This document shows, one piece after another, positions 22,581 to 37,703 of a stretch of DNA of 64,000 bases. Where the stretch lies: assembly GCF_040054535.1 (NCBI RefSeq), contig NC_090780.1, positions 10,196,501-10,260,500 of the forward strand, read 5' to 3'. How positions within the stretch are numbered: position 1 is the first letter of the stretch; each line of letters starts with the position of its first letter. Under the pieces are notes generated by a model. That model did no database searches. It was not told where the DNA came from and saw nothing but the letters and a program-made list of their open reading frames with translations. Both the position numbers and the translations under genes were made by a program. The DNA is from Antennarius striatus (taxonomy: Eukaryota; Chordata; Actinopteri; Lophiiformes; Antennariidae).

Positions 22581-25131
22581 TACACAGGCCCTGAACCCAC
22601 AAACACACACACACACACAGGGGGCCTGTACACATGCAGGGCAGGTAGTGGCGAGCAGGTCCTTCGTGGTGCGCCCAAATGAGCAACTTGTAAGGGGGGA
22701 CAGCGCCTTGCTCAAGGGCGCCTCGGCAGTGCTCCGGAGGTGAACTAACACTGGCAGCTCACACTCTGGGTGTTTTTTGGGGGGGCGATAGCTGGAATCG
22801 ACCCGCCGATCTTGGGAACTTGGAGGGCCCACTCTACCACTGAGCCACTTAAACCCATTAGCATTCTGAACTGTTTTGAAGGTGTCTCTGGTGAGCGATT
22901 GGACGGGGGTTGAGGTTTTCAGGGTCTTTTACCCCCGTGGACGACTGCTGGATCGCTGGAAACTAATTTCTCACTTTGGCCTGAGGTAGTTGTTTGTACA
23001 GTTTGAGGGTCTGAGATTCTGCCCCATACAGGAGCTAACTGTACAAGTGACTGCCTTGCCCACGGTTGAGTCAGTTCATCAGACTTGTCCAGAAACAACT
23101 TCATGTTTCAACGTCAGCTCCTGTTCGTTGTGTTAATGGTCATGTTTGAAATACTAACACGTTAACTTGTTGTTCTTAAAGATACTATCCGGTACCTATC
23201 CCTTCACGACAACAAATACATCCGATACTTTCCTGGCCATAACAAAAGGTAAGGAATGGATTTCTGCTGGTGTGTGTGTGTTACCTTGACACGACATGAT
23301 GTTCTAATTGTCTGTGTTTTCATTTCCTCTTTTTTTTTTTGTGAGCAGAGTGACGTCTCTGTCCATGTCCCCTGTGGACGACACATTTATTTCTGGCTCA
23401 CTGGATAAAACTATTCGACTATGGGATCTGAGGTCACCTAACTGTCAGGCAAGTATTGTTTTGGTACAGTTGGATGTGAACCCATTAGTGTTGCACTAAA
23501 TTATTCATGTAGAAATCAATAATCTTTAAATTATTTTTCATCTTTTTTGTCCTCACCGATCATTACATATTGGGAATCTGGAGTGAATGACACCTCCATT
23601 ATTATTCATCTTCGAACTTTAGGGTCTGATGCACCTTCAAGGGAAGCCGGTTTGCTCCTTCGATCCAGAGGGTCTCATTTTTGCTGCAGGGATAAATTCA
23701 GAGATGGTGAAACTTTATGATCTGCGTTCATTTGACAAAGTAAGAAGGAGTCGTGTTGAGAGTGAGATAGTTTATGATGAAAATTTGAGGTAAAAGCTTT
23801 GATTCCATTGGTAAATTCATGATCTTACTTGTCAACAGGGTCCCTTTGCGACATTCAAGCTACAGTACGACCGGACGTGTGAATGGACAGGCCTGAAGTT
23901 CAGTAACGACGGCAAGCTGATTTTACTTTCTACCAATGGAGGAGCCCTTCGCATCTTGGATGCCTTTAAGGGCGCCGTGCTACATTCCTTTGGGGTAAAC
24001 ACATGATTTGGAGCACTAAAATCAAACACTAAATTTATGTAGGCAAAAATAACTACTTATGGATGTTGTTTATTTACCAACAGGGCTACAACAATAGTAA
24101 AGGAGTAACACTGGAGGCGTCATTCACTCCAGATTCCCAGTTTGTAATGATCGGTGAGGACAAACACACTTTTTTCCTTGTCTTGCCCCAGCTTTGGAAA
24201 TTGATTTACGCATTTTAATCCAAGAAACCAACATTTGGACTGCATCAGAAGCATAAGAATTCACAGTTAATTAGATTTAAAATTTTACCGAAGGCATCTG
24301 TAGACGGGTTTTTGTTTGCTTTTGTTTACAGGCTCTGAGGATGGGAAGATTCATGTGTGGAATGCAGAGAGTGGAATGAAGGTGGCGTTATTAGATGGAA
24401 AGCACACAGGACCCATAACCTGCCTTCAGTTCAACCCCAAGTTCATGACGTTTGCCAGTGCCTGCTCCAACATGGTGAGGGGGGTGTGTGGACCGTCATT
24501 AGATGGTTCAATGTGTTGGCATTGATTGTGTTTGAAAATTTCAGGACAGTTAACATTTCACTGACGTGATGTCACTAAACGGAATGTTTGGAACTAAATT
24601 ATTTGCAATATGTGGACGGCAGTAGCTCTGTCCACAGGGACTTGGCTTGGGGGCCTGAGAGTGGTTGGATCAAGCCCAGCCTGTTCCACAGTGTGGATTG
24701 TCTGAACACTGCAGAGGTGCCTTTAAGCAATGCGCCAAAACCCAAAACCTGCTCCCAGCCTGCATGTCTACAGGACTGTTGCATGTGTGTGTGTGTGTGT
24801 GTGTATGCGTGTGTTCTCTCTCTCTCTCTCTCTGTATGGTATTTGCTCGTATGTCGAATTAAAAAAAAATGGGCAGAGCCGCAGCTCGTATCTCTAAAAA
24901 CTCATATGTTTAGCAGCACGTACTGTATCTCAGAGTACTCCTGGATAAATATAGAGAAGTAAATATATACATCTATTAATCCCACTTGGGATTAATAGAA
25001 GTGTTTTAAATTTAAAAAATACCCTGTTTTTATTGTGCCTACAATGACTTGAAGCTGAAATCAGTTGTAATCAGTATTCTGACTGTATTGTCATCCTTCA
25101 GGCTTTCTGGCTCCCCACCATCGACGATTAA
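20648..25131 (+). CDS. wdr82: WD repeat-containing protein 82
   Basis: Nine exons: 20648-20808, 21620-21717, 23182-23248, 23349-23448, 23623-23739, 23839-23994, 24084-24153, 24332-24474 and 25102-25131. They sum to 942 bases and encode 313 residues, the exact length of human WDR82. The protein is a seven-bladed WD40 propeller. It brings SET1A/B H3K4 methyltransferase to Ser5-phosphorylated RNA polymerase II and also belongs to PNUTS-PP1 termination complexes. Diagnostic pieces are the start [85 protein letters not shown] and the end AFWLPTIDD. The intron after exon 4 starts GC rather than GT (CAG|GCAAGT); all others are GT-AG. Intron 2 holds LINE and SINE pieces. ATTAAA at 25278-25283 may direct polyadenylation. 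Confidence 0.97.
21243..21333 (+). repeat. SINE 3' tail with (ATCT)n microsatellite
   Basis: The motif TTTCCTCCGGGATGAATAAAG is followed by about 12 ATCT units. This is the usual 3' end and tetranucleotide tail of fish SINEs. It lies in wdr82 intron 1. The 5' tRNA-like head is not evident. Confidence 0.6.
21935..22318 (-). mobile_element. Non-LTR retrotransposon (LINE) 3' coding fragment
   Basis: A minus-strand frame of about 120 residues reads [20 protein letters not shown], then [12 protein letters not shown] and [19 protein letters not shown]. This is the C-terminal end typical of many fish LINE reverse-transcriptase proteins. I favour an RTE-like or related clade but cannot settle it. 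Only the 3' part is present, in wdr82 intron 2 and in reverse orientation to the gene. Confidence 0.7.
22470..22860 (-). repeat. tRNA-derived SINE with internal (TG)n array
   Basis: Read on the minus strand, the head is AGTGGCTCAGTGGTAGAGTG (A box) followed by GGGTCGATTCCAGC (B box). A G/C-rich body, two CA/TG arrays (plus-strand TG tract at 22532-22577) and a tail near 22470-22500 (AATTTTCCTTCGAGGATTAA) complete the element. It lies in wdr82 intron 2. Confidence 0.65.
24610..25000 (+). repeat. tRNA-derived SINE with internal (TG)n array
   Basis: The head GGCAGTAGCTCTGTCCACAG and B-box-like GGTTGGATCAAGCC are followed by a body (CTTTAAGCAATGCGCC), a TG tract at 24786-24817, a CT tract and a tail with TTAATCCCACTTGGGATTAA. 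It occupies the last intron of wdr82. The same order of parts is seen at 22470-22860 and 30672-31090. Confidence 0.6.
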
Positions 25132-25501
25132 GGACGGTTCCTGTATCTGGTGAAATCAGTGGCCAGCAGGGGTCAGCAGAGGGATGCAGGAAGGGCATCC
25201 CATTCACTTCAAATTGTAAATAAGCAGTTTTCATAAATAGATCATGTGTCTACTTGTTTTTTATATTTCTATTTAACATTAAATTTTTCTTTTGTAAGAT
25301 GTCAGTTCTGGTATCTTTATTGTATTCTGTGTAATATATATATTTCAAAATCACTTGTAGAGTTGTAACAACTATCTGATAATAATTTTAAAAATGAAAT
25401 TCAAATGACTGAATCCATCCATACCTACTGAAATGTGAGTCTATTATTTAGTCTATATACTAAATAGTAATTGTATTAATCTGAAAACCTTTTTACACAT
25501 A

Positions 25502-26470
25502 TACACTCCTGAACAAAATCTTAATACCCTGGGAAAAATTAGTTGCAGGATTTTCATTTGGTAATGGTGGATTGCAACCAGGTTGTTAACAGAGCTTCAA
25601 AATAAGAAACAGGAGTCAACCACAGTAAAATTGTGGGCAATCTATTAAAATCAATATGTCAACTCAAACAACTAGAGCCAAATTAAGTCCAAATGGAAAA
25701 AATAAAGCCTTTGTTTTTGAATGTGGCAGGATTGTTGAGCTGCACAAACGAGAGTTCTTGTTATGCGCCATTGCTGCTGAGGTTGGATGCTGTAAGACGA
25801 TCACTTGAAATTTTCCTTAAAAGATCTTGAGAGTAAGAATGCTGATATAGAGGATATGATGGCCTGTCCATAAAGACAGGCAGATCCTCGACACATCCTC
25901 GATCCTTATTGTTTCCATCTGCAGTCCAGTAATCATCTGTGACAGAGGGACTTGAAGAGCAAATATGTCTTCCCTATTCCACAAACTTGACTGTTTACAC
26001 CTTGCAAGGGAGCACCAAACACGAAAAGGTGGAAGAATGTATAATTCTGAGTGAAATTTTAAACAGGTCAGTCCTGCTTCCAGTGTTTCTACCATGACAA
26101 AGACATCTGGAGATGTTTCTTACACAGTCCAGAGATCTGGGGTGCTTCTTCAGTGGAACAACAGATCTTTGGGTTGTGCAGGAGCGTCAAACTGCAGTTG
26201 GTTATTTGGAGATGTTGCAGCGGGCATATTGACAGGGACCTCTCATCAGGTCAACACTGCAGCTCACAACATCAACCTGATGATGGACGTCTTCCAGAAG
26301 AAGAACGTCACACTTTGGGGTTGGATTACAAGGGAGGAACAAGAAAATGGTTCATTTGTTCCTCTTCTGGTTGTTCTCACCAGTATCCCGGAAACGTTTG
26401 AATCAAGTGTGCCTAAATGGATTTTGTAAGCGATGAACAGGAATGGATGATCTACTCTACTAAGTCCCAT
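25502..26470. mobile_element. Degraded Tc1/mariner-like element
   Basis: The left end TACACTCCTGAACAAAATC matches the common inverted end of fish Tc1-like elements, with TA before it. Near 25700 a plus-strand frame encodes RIVELHKREF and AIAAEVGC, resembling the helix-turn-helix start of Tc1 transposases. No intact transposase or clear right inverted end was found. Extent to the right is uncertain. It separates wdr82 from twf2. Confidence 0.5.
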
Positions 26471-27408
26471 TTTTGACACTTTAGTTTTGTTTTGGTTTTC
26501 TGGGCTATTGGTTTAAAACCTTTGCTCAGCTGAGGACCAGTGAGCTTTCAATAAACTTCCTTCTCTAAATTTGTCTGTTGCTGATGTTCTTCTCGTATTT
26601 TAATGCACCACCTCAAAATATGAATAGTCCCATGTCTTTAGATTGTATTCATCTCATTTATATCTTATGTCACAATGCGGGATTGGGCAAATGCTGCCAG
26701 CATCATAAACATCTGCAAAGTGACAACACGTGTGTGTCAATTAAGTTTGGTAAATTTCCAAAACAACATGTTTTTTCTGCCCTTCCCTGTAACAAGATGA
26801 AATTGATGCTTTGTGCCATCTCTGGCTCATAAACAGCTAAACTGGTGTTCCTGCCAAACACACATGGTAAAGTTTAAATGAGAAGACGAGTGACAGTCAT
26901 GAAACAGAACAGCCACTGGAAAAGTACCAGACCTTTACAAGTTTACTTGCCTAAATGGAAGCAGATTGAATTTGCTCTTGGTTCACAAGTTGGTTATTAG
27001 GTTTGCAGGTCAAGATCTCTTCCTCCGCTCTGGGTCCTGGTGTGTGGTGGGGGGTTTCGCAGGACTGAGCAGTCTGCCAGTTGGAGCTAAATTTGGGAGC
27101 GAGGTGATCAGGTTCTCCCTCTGTGTGCACATGATCCTGTCCTAGTTACTTGAGCGATGTCCCATGTCACACCGTCATACTCTCTCAACAAGTCTGGACA
27201 CGGACAGAGATGCTTCTCTCTCAGTAGTTGAAACATTTTGTAGCAATTAGAATTACAGAATATATTGATAACAGGCTTAATTATTATTTTCTAGCATAAA
27301 TATTTTTGACCTGGTGCTGTGGAACTCCTCTCTTATCGCTGTCTGTCTTTCAAACCTCGTTACGACGCCTGGCAAGAGGAAAAGACTGCTGACTTGCCAT
27401 GTTTCTAG

Positions 27409-30400
27409 CGCTGGTCGTGACACCAGAACTCAGGGAGTTCCTGGTCAGGGCGAGATGTGGAGCAGTGCGCCTCATCAAAGTGTGTATCCAGGAAGGTGAG
27501 TGATCTGAGACGTTGGACCAAATGGTTATGACCATGGGTAAATTATCTGTGAAACTGGATGTTGGATATAAATTATCCTCGATGTTTTTCTTTACAATCT
27601 CTTGGGCAACTGTTAAATCATTACAGAGCATTTCAAAGCATCCTCCTCTGGACTTGTCTTTGGATCACGACCCCATTCAGTGAAACAATGTCTGCTTGTG
27701 ATCATGTGTTAATCTTTCTATTGGAATGAGCTGTGAACCAATTACTTTTCTTTTTAAACATTGATTTTTTTAATGCATGGACAGATAAAAGAATAACATT
27801 TTTGAGAACCCCCCCCCCCCACTAGTAGTTAAAAGTTCTGAGAAACAGAAAACTAGTATGGGTTTCATTTGTCACCATTATCTGTTGACCCTTTTTCTTC
27901 TTTGGCCTTTGAAGGGACCTGACCTCCATGTTGGAAATCACTGATTTTTTAAAATAATCCAAACATAAAACAGGACTCTGATGACTCAGAAGGTCTTCAG
28001 ACCAGTCATGCGGTCCATTTTCCATAAGCTGTTTCTTCCTTAAACTTCTTACCTGCAAACATCAGCTCATGCGGTGTTTATAAAGGAAGAAATAAAAACT
28101 GTTGTACAAAGATTGTGCTTGTTTTGACACCTCTTGACTTTTTACGTCAACTAAGAAATTGATTTGTGGCTCTCAAATATACGAGTCACTATTTACAGCA
28201 CACAACTGTTAAAAAAGACTTGACAAGGATTTACAATAATTTTGACAGGTTGTGTTTAATTCCAAGTGTAGGTAGTTGGGCGTTAATATATTTATGTCTT
28301 TTTTACTTAGTGTGACGCAAAAACACATGATTTCCTAAGGAAATCATTGTGTCATTAGCATTGAATCAATAGATCATATTCTAAAAATTTGATTCAAGTA
28401 GCACAAAATAACAGCCATCTTTGTTAAGATTAGAAAAAATGTAGAAAGAGGATAAAAATCTTTCATTGCTGTTGGAGAAATAATACTTTTATCATTCCGT
28501 TGTTTTTTCAGAACATGGCTGATGGGAGGCAGTATAATTTCTCAGATAACAGCGTGACTAAATTGCGTGTAACCATTATTAATAGCTATGACTTCATATC
28601 AAGGGATCACAAGAAAAAAAAGTTGGTAAACCACTACTGACTTTGTTCTGCTTCTAGGAAAGGAGGGTTGCGTCAGCTGCAGGAGAACATGCATTCAGAG
28701 AGTCGGCTGAGTGGCCTGTGATCATGCTCCGTGAGGCAATAAGGGAGGGGGGCTGATCTGTTTTTCAGGTGTAGGTGCTGATTCTTCTTAGGGTATCTGA
28801 TCTGAATCAGGACAGATGAATGTGGGGACTTTAATGGACTAAAATATTACATACAGTATCTGGTCTTAACAAAGACAAGGTTGGTGCTGCGGCTCTGTCT
28901 TGCTGTCCAGTGAAAGCTCTGTGATCGTCCCAGATGTCACATGGCTATTTTGAGCCACATGTGACTTGACATGGTTGCTTTGTGCAACCCAGTGACACTC
29001 ATGTTCGTGCCAATGTCAAAAGAAAAACAAAGTCTTTCTGCTGGTTTCATCATAGTTTGTTCGGTATACAATCATCCTCGTACCTGTCATGGTATTCATC
29101 CCCTCATTTTATGTAAGTGTGAGGAAAAAAGACAAAACACTCCTAAAGTGAGTCTTTTACGTGTTTACCACCGTCACGGCCCTATAAAGACTGAGAGAAT
29201 GGCTCATGGAAAGTATGTGTGTGACCAGAGCTAGAATGTGTTGTGCCTCAGAATAGCATCAAGCCCCACGAGACAGTCAGGAAATCCCACTGCACCCCAC
29301 AAGGACATCAAACTTGAAGAGTGTGGGTGTGTTTTATGCATTTTATTAAGACAAATTCTTAGCGTTGCTGTTAAAGAAATAGAGCAAACAGCGACAGCTC
29401 AAGGACTCTACGCAGACTGTCAGAGTGACTAGCTAAATGAGAATGTCTCTGAACCACAGAGCTCAAACAGCTTGACAACCAGTTAGTCATTAGGCAAATA
29501 TTCTGCTAATCCAAACATGTTTCCGTGTCTAGCTTCAAATCAAATCAAAGATCCATTATTGATCCCAAAGGAAATTGGGGTGGCTTCTCAAATGTGTTCA
29601 TTTAGTGCTTTTCCCTGTTATACATCAGCGTATCTCTAACACACATTTGGACTGTTTATCTCACCAAACAAAGATGTTTGAATACACCGTCATGAGCTTT
29701 AGAAAACTGTACAAAAAAGAGCTGCTGTTACTGCTTTCTGTGACTGTATAGACCAGGCAATTGATCTATTAATTTGGGTAATAGCTGTTGACCACCACAA
29801 ATTAAGAGCTGACACTACTTCCATCCTGGACCAGGTCAGGGGTTTATATTTGTGTTTATGTACTAGCACAAGATAATGTGTAATTCATTCCTACTTGTGA
29901 CTGCATACTGTGGTATAATTTACGTTCCACTGTGTGTCACTGTGTTCTGTGAAGGCCTTGCCACATATAGGGGGGGTGAGGCATGTGATGAGTACTGGTC
30001 TGATTTTCAGAGCAGCTGGTGCTGGGGGCCTACAAAGAGCCAGAAAAGAGGTGGGACCAGGATTACGATCGCTTCCTGATTCCTCTCTTGGATGACATGG
30101 AGCCCTGCTACATCTTATACCGCCTCGACTCCCAGAATGCACAGGGCTACGAGTGGATCTTCATATCGTGGTCTCCTGACCAGTCTCCAGTATGATGTTT
30201 CTATATTCTTAATTCAACAAAATCCATGTTTCCTATATAATTTTAAACATTTTTGAAGCGGTTTACATGAATTAAACCAATTCCACTAAAAGACAGCAAC
30301 ATTATACAAACAGTTCATATGTTTCTTCCCTCTGACGGTCGCAGGTGAAACAAAAGATGTTGTATGCCGCCACTCGGGCCACAGTGAAGAAAGAGTTTGG

Positions 30401-30894
30401 AGGTGGCCATGTGAAGTACGAGATATTTGGCACAGTTGAGGTTAGAACAATTTCAGATCACTTCCATCACTATGACAGACTGTTGAATTGCATTTCATGG
30501 AGTGTTTTGTTGTTTTGTTTGTACCTCTAGGAGGATATCTGTTTGCTGGGCTACCAGCGGCATGTGTCTTCCTGCTCAAGTCCTGCCCCGCTCACATTAG
30601 CTGAGCAGGAGCTCCAGAGGATCAAAATCAGTGAGGTGAGAGGTCAAAAGCCCAATCCCAATATTTTCAGGCCACAAAGTCTTGGGCTGAGGACCGGAGG
30701 GTGGCTGGTTCAAGGCCCATGAGCACCAATAATATTTAGAGTGTAAACTAGCCGTGGAGAGGTGCCAGTTCACCTCCTGAGCACTGCTGAGCTGCCCTTG
30801 AGCAACAATGGTTCCCTTACAAGTTGCTCATTAGGCACACCCAAGAAGCTGCCTGCTGCACTACCTCCCCTTAATCTGCATGCCTACAGGCCCC

Positions 30895-30986
<92 letters not shown>

Positions 30987-32759
30987 AGGCTTGTAACACA
31001 CACACATATATATATACAGTATACACGTGACAGATTACAACAGAATCTAGAGTGGAAAAATAATTTCCCTGATGGGGAATCAGAAAAGTTCAATCCTTCT
31101 TCTTCAGAACTGTGACAAATTTGTGGGATTATCATAATAATGTAGCTGCAAATGAATGTGAAACTGGTGAAACTGGATTTTTGTCATAAGTGCATTAGAA
31201 AAAAAATAACCCTCATTGTTTTTATATGCAGTTTGTCTTGTTTTTGTCAACTATTTGTTCTGTCTTGCAAATGAAGTTAGATTCATCCCTAATTGACAAA
31301 AACACTCGAACACATGGAGAATTAAAGCTTAATTATCCGTTACATGTCAAAAACTGTTCATTCATTTGGTGCCCCCCTCAGGTGAAGACGGAAATCAGCG
31401 TGGAGAGGAAGCACCAGACGCTTCAGGGCCTCGCCTTCCCCCTGCAAGAGGCAGCTAAGAGGGCCCTAAAGCAACTCGCCAAGAAGTGCATCAGCTACAT
31501 ACAACTGGTGAGCCTGAGGAGTTCATATGAGAGTGACGTCACTGTATTGTTCAGGCTCTGGCTTTATATTGTAAGCATGTAAAAGTTTAGGTGAACACAC
31601 TTTGACTTTTACAAAAGTAAACACTCTATATGTTGTGTTTGTTCCACTGTGTTCCAGAGGCTAGATGTGGAGAAGGAGACAATCGAGCTGGTCCACTCCA
31701 ACCAGACAGAGACACGCGATTTGCCCTACAGCGTTCCCAAAGACACTCCCAGATACCACTTTTTCCTTTATAAACACTCCCATGAAGGAGACTACCTGGA
31801 ATCTGTTGGTATGTCTCCAATGCTTGTAATGCCAGCAAGTTTTGCAGGAAGGATTCCAGTATTTCAAAATCATTTTGGTTATTCATGATGCCTTAACATG
31901 AATAAAAGCCACTTGTGAGTCGTGTGTGATATGTCATCACAGGAAATTATGGATTTGAATTCTATACATATTGTTATGTAATATAGTCTCACTGTTTAAT
32001 TGAAGTCTATATGCAAGGCAGGGCCAATATATATAATTTGGTATTATTTTTTAGTATTATTCATATGTATGTCAGAAAATTCAGAAAATAAATAATTTGT
32101 CAAACATTTGATTTAAATACAAATGTAATATGTAAGTAAAAGTCAAATTTGTTCTTATTCTCTCTCCTTCACAGTGTTCATATACTCCATGCCAGGATAC
32201 AGCTGTAGCATTAAAGAACGGATGCTGTACTCCAGCTGTAAGAGTCGACTACTGGAGGAGGTTGAGAAAGATTACCATTTGGAAATTGTTAAAAAGGTGG
32301 GTGGATGAATGGATAGAAGAAACTTCACACAGGTCAAGTCTTATGTGTTTTTTCCCCCGATTTCTGTATCTTTGTACAAATAACTACAATGTTGTTAAAT
32401 AAAGGAACGTCAGTATGACGAGGAGATTCTTAACAGTAGTAATGGACTCAGGTGATTGAGACTTTCAGCAGAATTACATATTGTGATATTGTTGTACTGA
32501 TAAAATATAGAGCTTTTGTTAGTGGTGATTTATTTTCAACATGTGTGGAATGGATTCTATATTCATTGTCATCATATGCATCAACATGCAGCTGGAGATT
32601 GATAGTGGAGAAGAACTGACAGCTGAGTTCCTGTATGATGAGGTCCATCCCAAGCAGTACGCTCACAAACAGGCCTTCGCTAAGCCCCGAGGCCCAGCAG
32701 GAAACCGGGGACACAAGCGCCTCATTAAGGGGCCAGGAGGGCCCATACAGAACAGTTAA
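27409..32759 (+). CDS. twf2: Twinfilin-2
   Basis: Eight exons: 27409-27495, 30011-30189, 30345-30440, 30531-30635, 31382-31507, 31658-31808, 32175-32296 and 32592-32759 (TAA), all GT-AG and phase-consistent. Twinfilin has two ADF-homology domains; it binds ADP-actin monomers, caps barbed ends and binds capping protein through its tail. Seen here are [122 protein letters not shown] and the tail KRLIKGPGG. Matches to TWF2 ([20 protein letters not shown]) are closer than to TWF1. The first exon, which should encode about eight residues like MxHQTGI, was not found. An in-frame ATG at 27399 lies only ten bases before the acceptor. AATAAA at 33102-33107 fits the 3' end. Confidence 0.94.
27496..30010 (+). 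other. twf2 intron, no gene seen
   Basis: A 2.5-kb intron holds a C10 run near 27810, a region of higher G/C near 28660-28760 and scattered short frames without domains. No RNA gene or element was recognised. Confidence 0.5.
30672..31090 (+). repeat. tRNA-derived SINE with long internal (TG)n
   Basis: Parts are a tRNA-like head with GTGGCTGGTTCAAGGCCC (B box), a body with CACCTCCTGAGCACTGCTGA, and a TG array of 89 bases at 30896-30984. A tail follows with GAGTGGAAAAATAATTTCCC. It lies within twf2 intron 4 of the visible set. It resembles the copies at 22470 and 24610 but has the longest TG tract. Confidence 0.68.
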
Positions 32760-36850
<4,091 letters not shown>

Positions 36851-36947
36851 ACCTATGTCCGTGTTTTTCCACCGGGATCGAGGGGAATCTTTATTACTGG
36901 AAACAGCCTGTGCGCATTCCTATTATCTTTAATGTTGAGGCGGCGAA

Positions 36948-37319
36948 TTCCCAGAATGAAGGCTGTGTCAGGGCCGCCCGGCGGGGCGGAGTCAAACCTG
37001 CAATTATTCCTGGAAAGCGGATAGGGAGAAGCTGCCGCGCGATTCCTAGGAGCGCGCGCCGGTTCAGCGAAAGCGCGAGCCACCGCGTGAAAGCAGAAGG
37101 GCAGCGGGGAGAGCCGCCGCTCCGAAGGAAAGCGACGCTTCCTGCTCGGGTTATCCAGGGAATTACCGATGAAAGCGCGGCGTTTACCTCGTAACAACGC
37201 GGCGCAGGCTCGCGCTGTTGGCTTGTCACTAAGCGGAACGGACGGCGCTGGTTGGTGCGGCGGCTGTGACGTCAGAGCCACCGGCACTGCGAGGAGTTCT
37301 CAGAATAGACTTCTAGGAA
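36948..37319. promoter_or_regulatory. cish upstream region with four STAT-type sites and a CRE
   Basis: Four TTCNNNGAA palindromes lie within 372 bases: TTCCCAGAA (36948-36956), TTCCTGGAA (37007-37015), TTCTCAGAA (37297-37305) and TTCTAGGAA (37311-37319). A perfect TGACGTCA sits at 37267-37274. The block 36940-37280 is G/C- and CpG-rich, unlike its surroundings. Mammalian CISH is known to be driven by paired STAT5 sites in its promoter, including TTCTAGGAA-type boxes, so this is the expected feedback control. Binding here is inferred from sequence alone. Confidence 0.8.
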
Positions 37320-37703
37320 ATGGTAAATTTTAAAAGCCAAGCCTTTACACTCTGTCCTTCACACGTTTGGGTCCGTTCTGGTGACAACACACTCCAAACA
37401 GCAGCTACGGATATATACAGAGATATAGGTTTTTAAAAAAAAAAAATCTTTTCGGAGGTTTTTTTTTTTCTTCTTCTTCTTTTATTACAGTTTCCATTTT
37501 ACATCAAGTGTTCGTACTTAAACTGCAGGACCGGCGCAGCGTTCGGACACTCGGAACCTTTTTGTCTGTTCTAACGCGTAGATTCGATTTATTCGAATCC
37601 GGCCGATGATCGTGAGCGTCCACTTTATTCCCGTTGAGGTGTTTTCCCCGCCGTGTTCTTCAAGACCTGATCGGATTGGAACCCACAGGTTTCCACAAGT
37701 AGC

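Noticed and set aside
26094-26429. 111-codon frame starting MTKTSGDVSYTV
   Set aside because: It lies inside the degraded Tc1-like region, matches no family I know and overlaps open frames on the other strand; not treated as a host gene or as a twf2 first exon.
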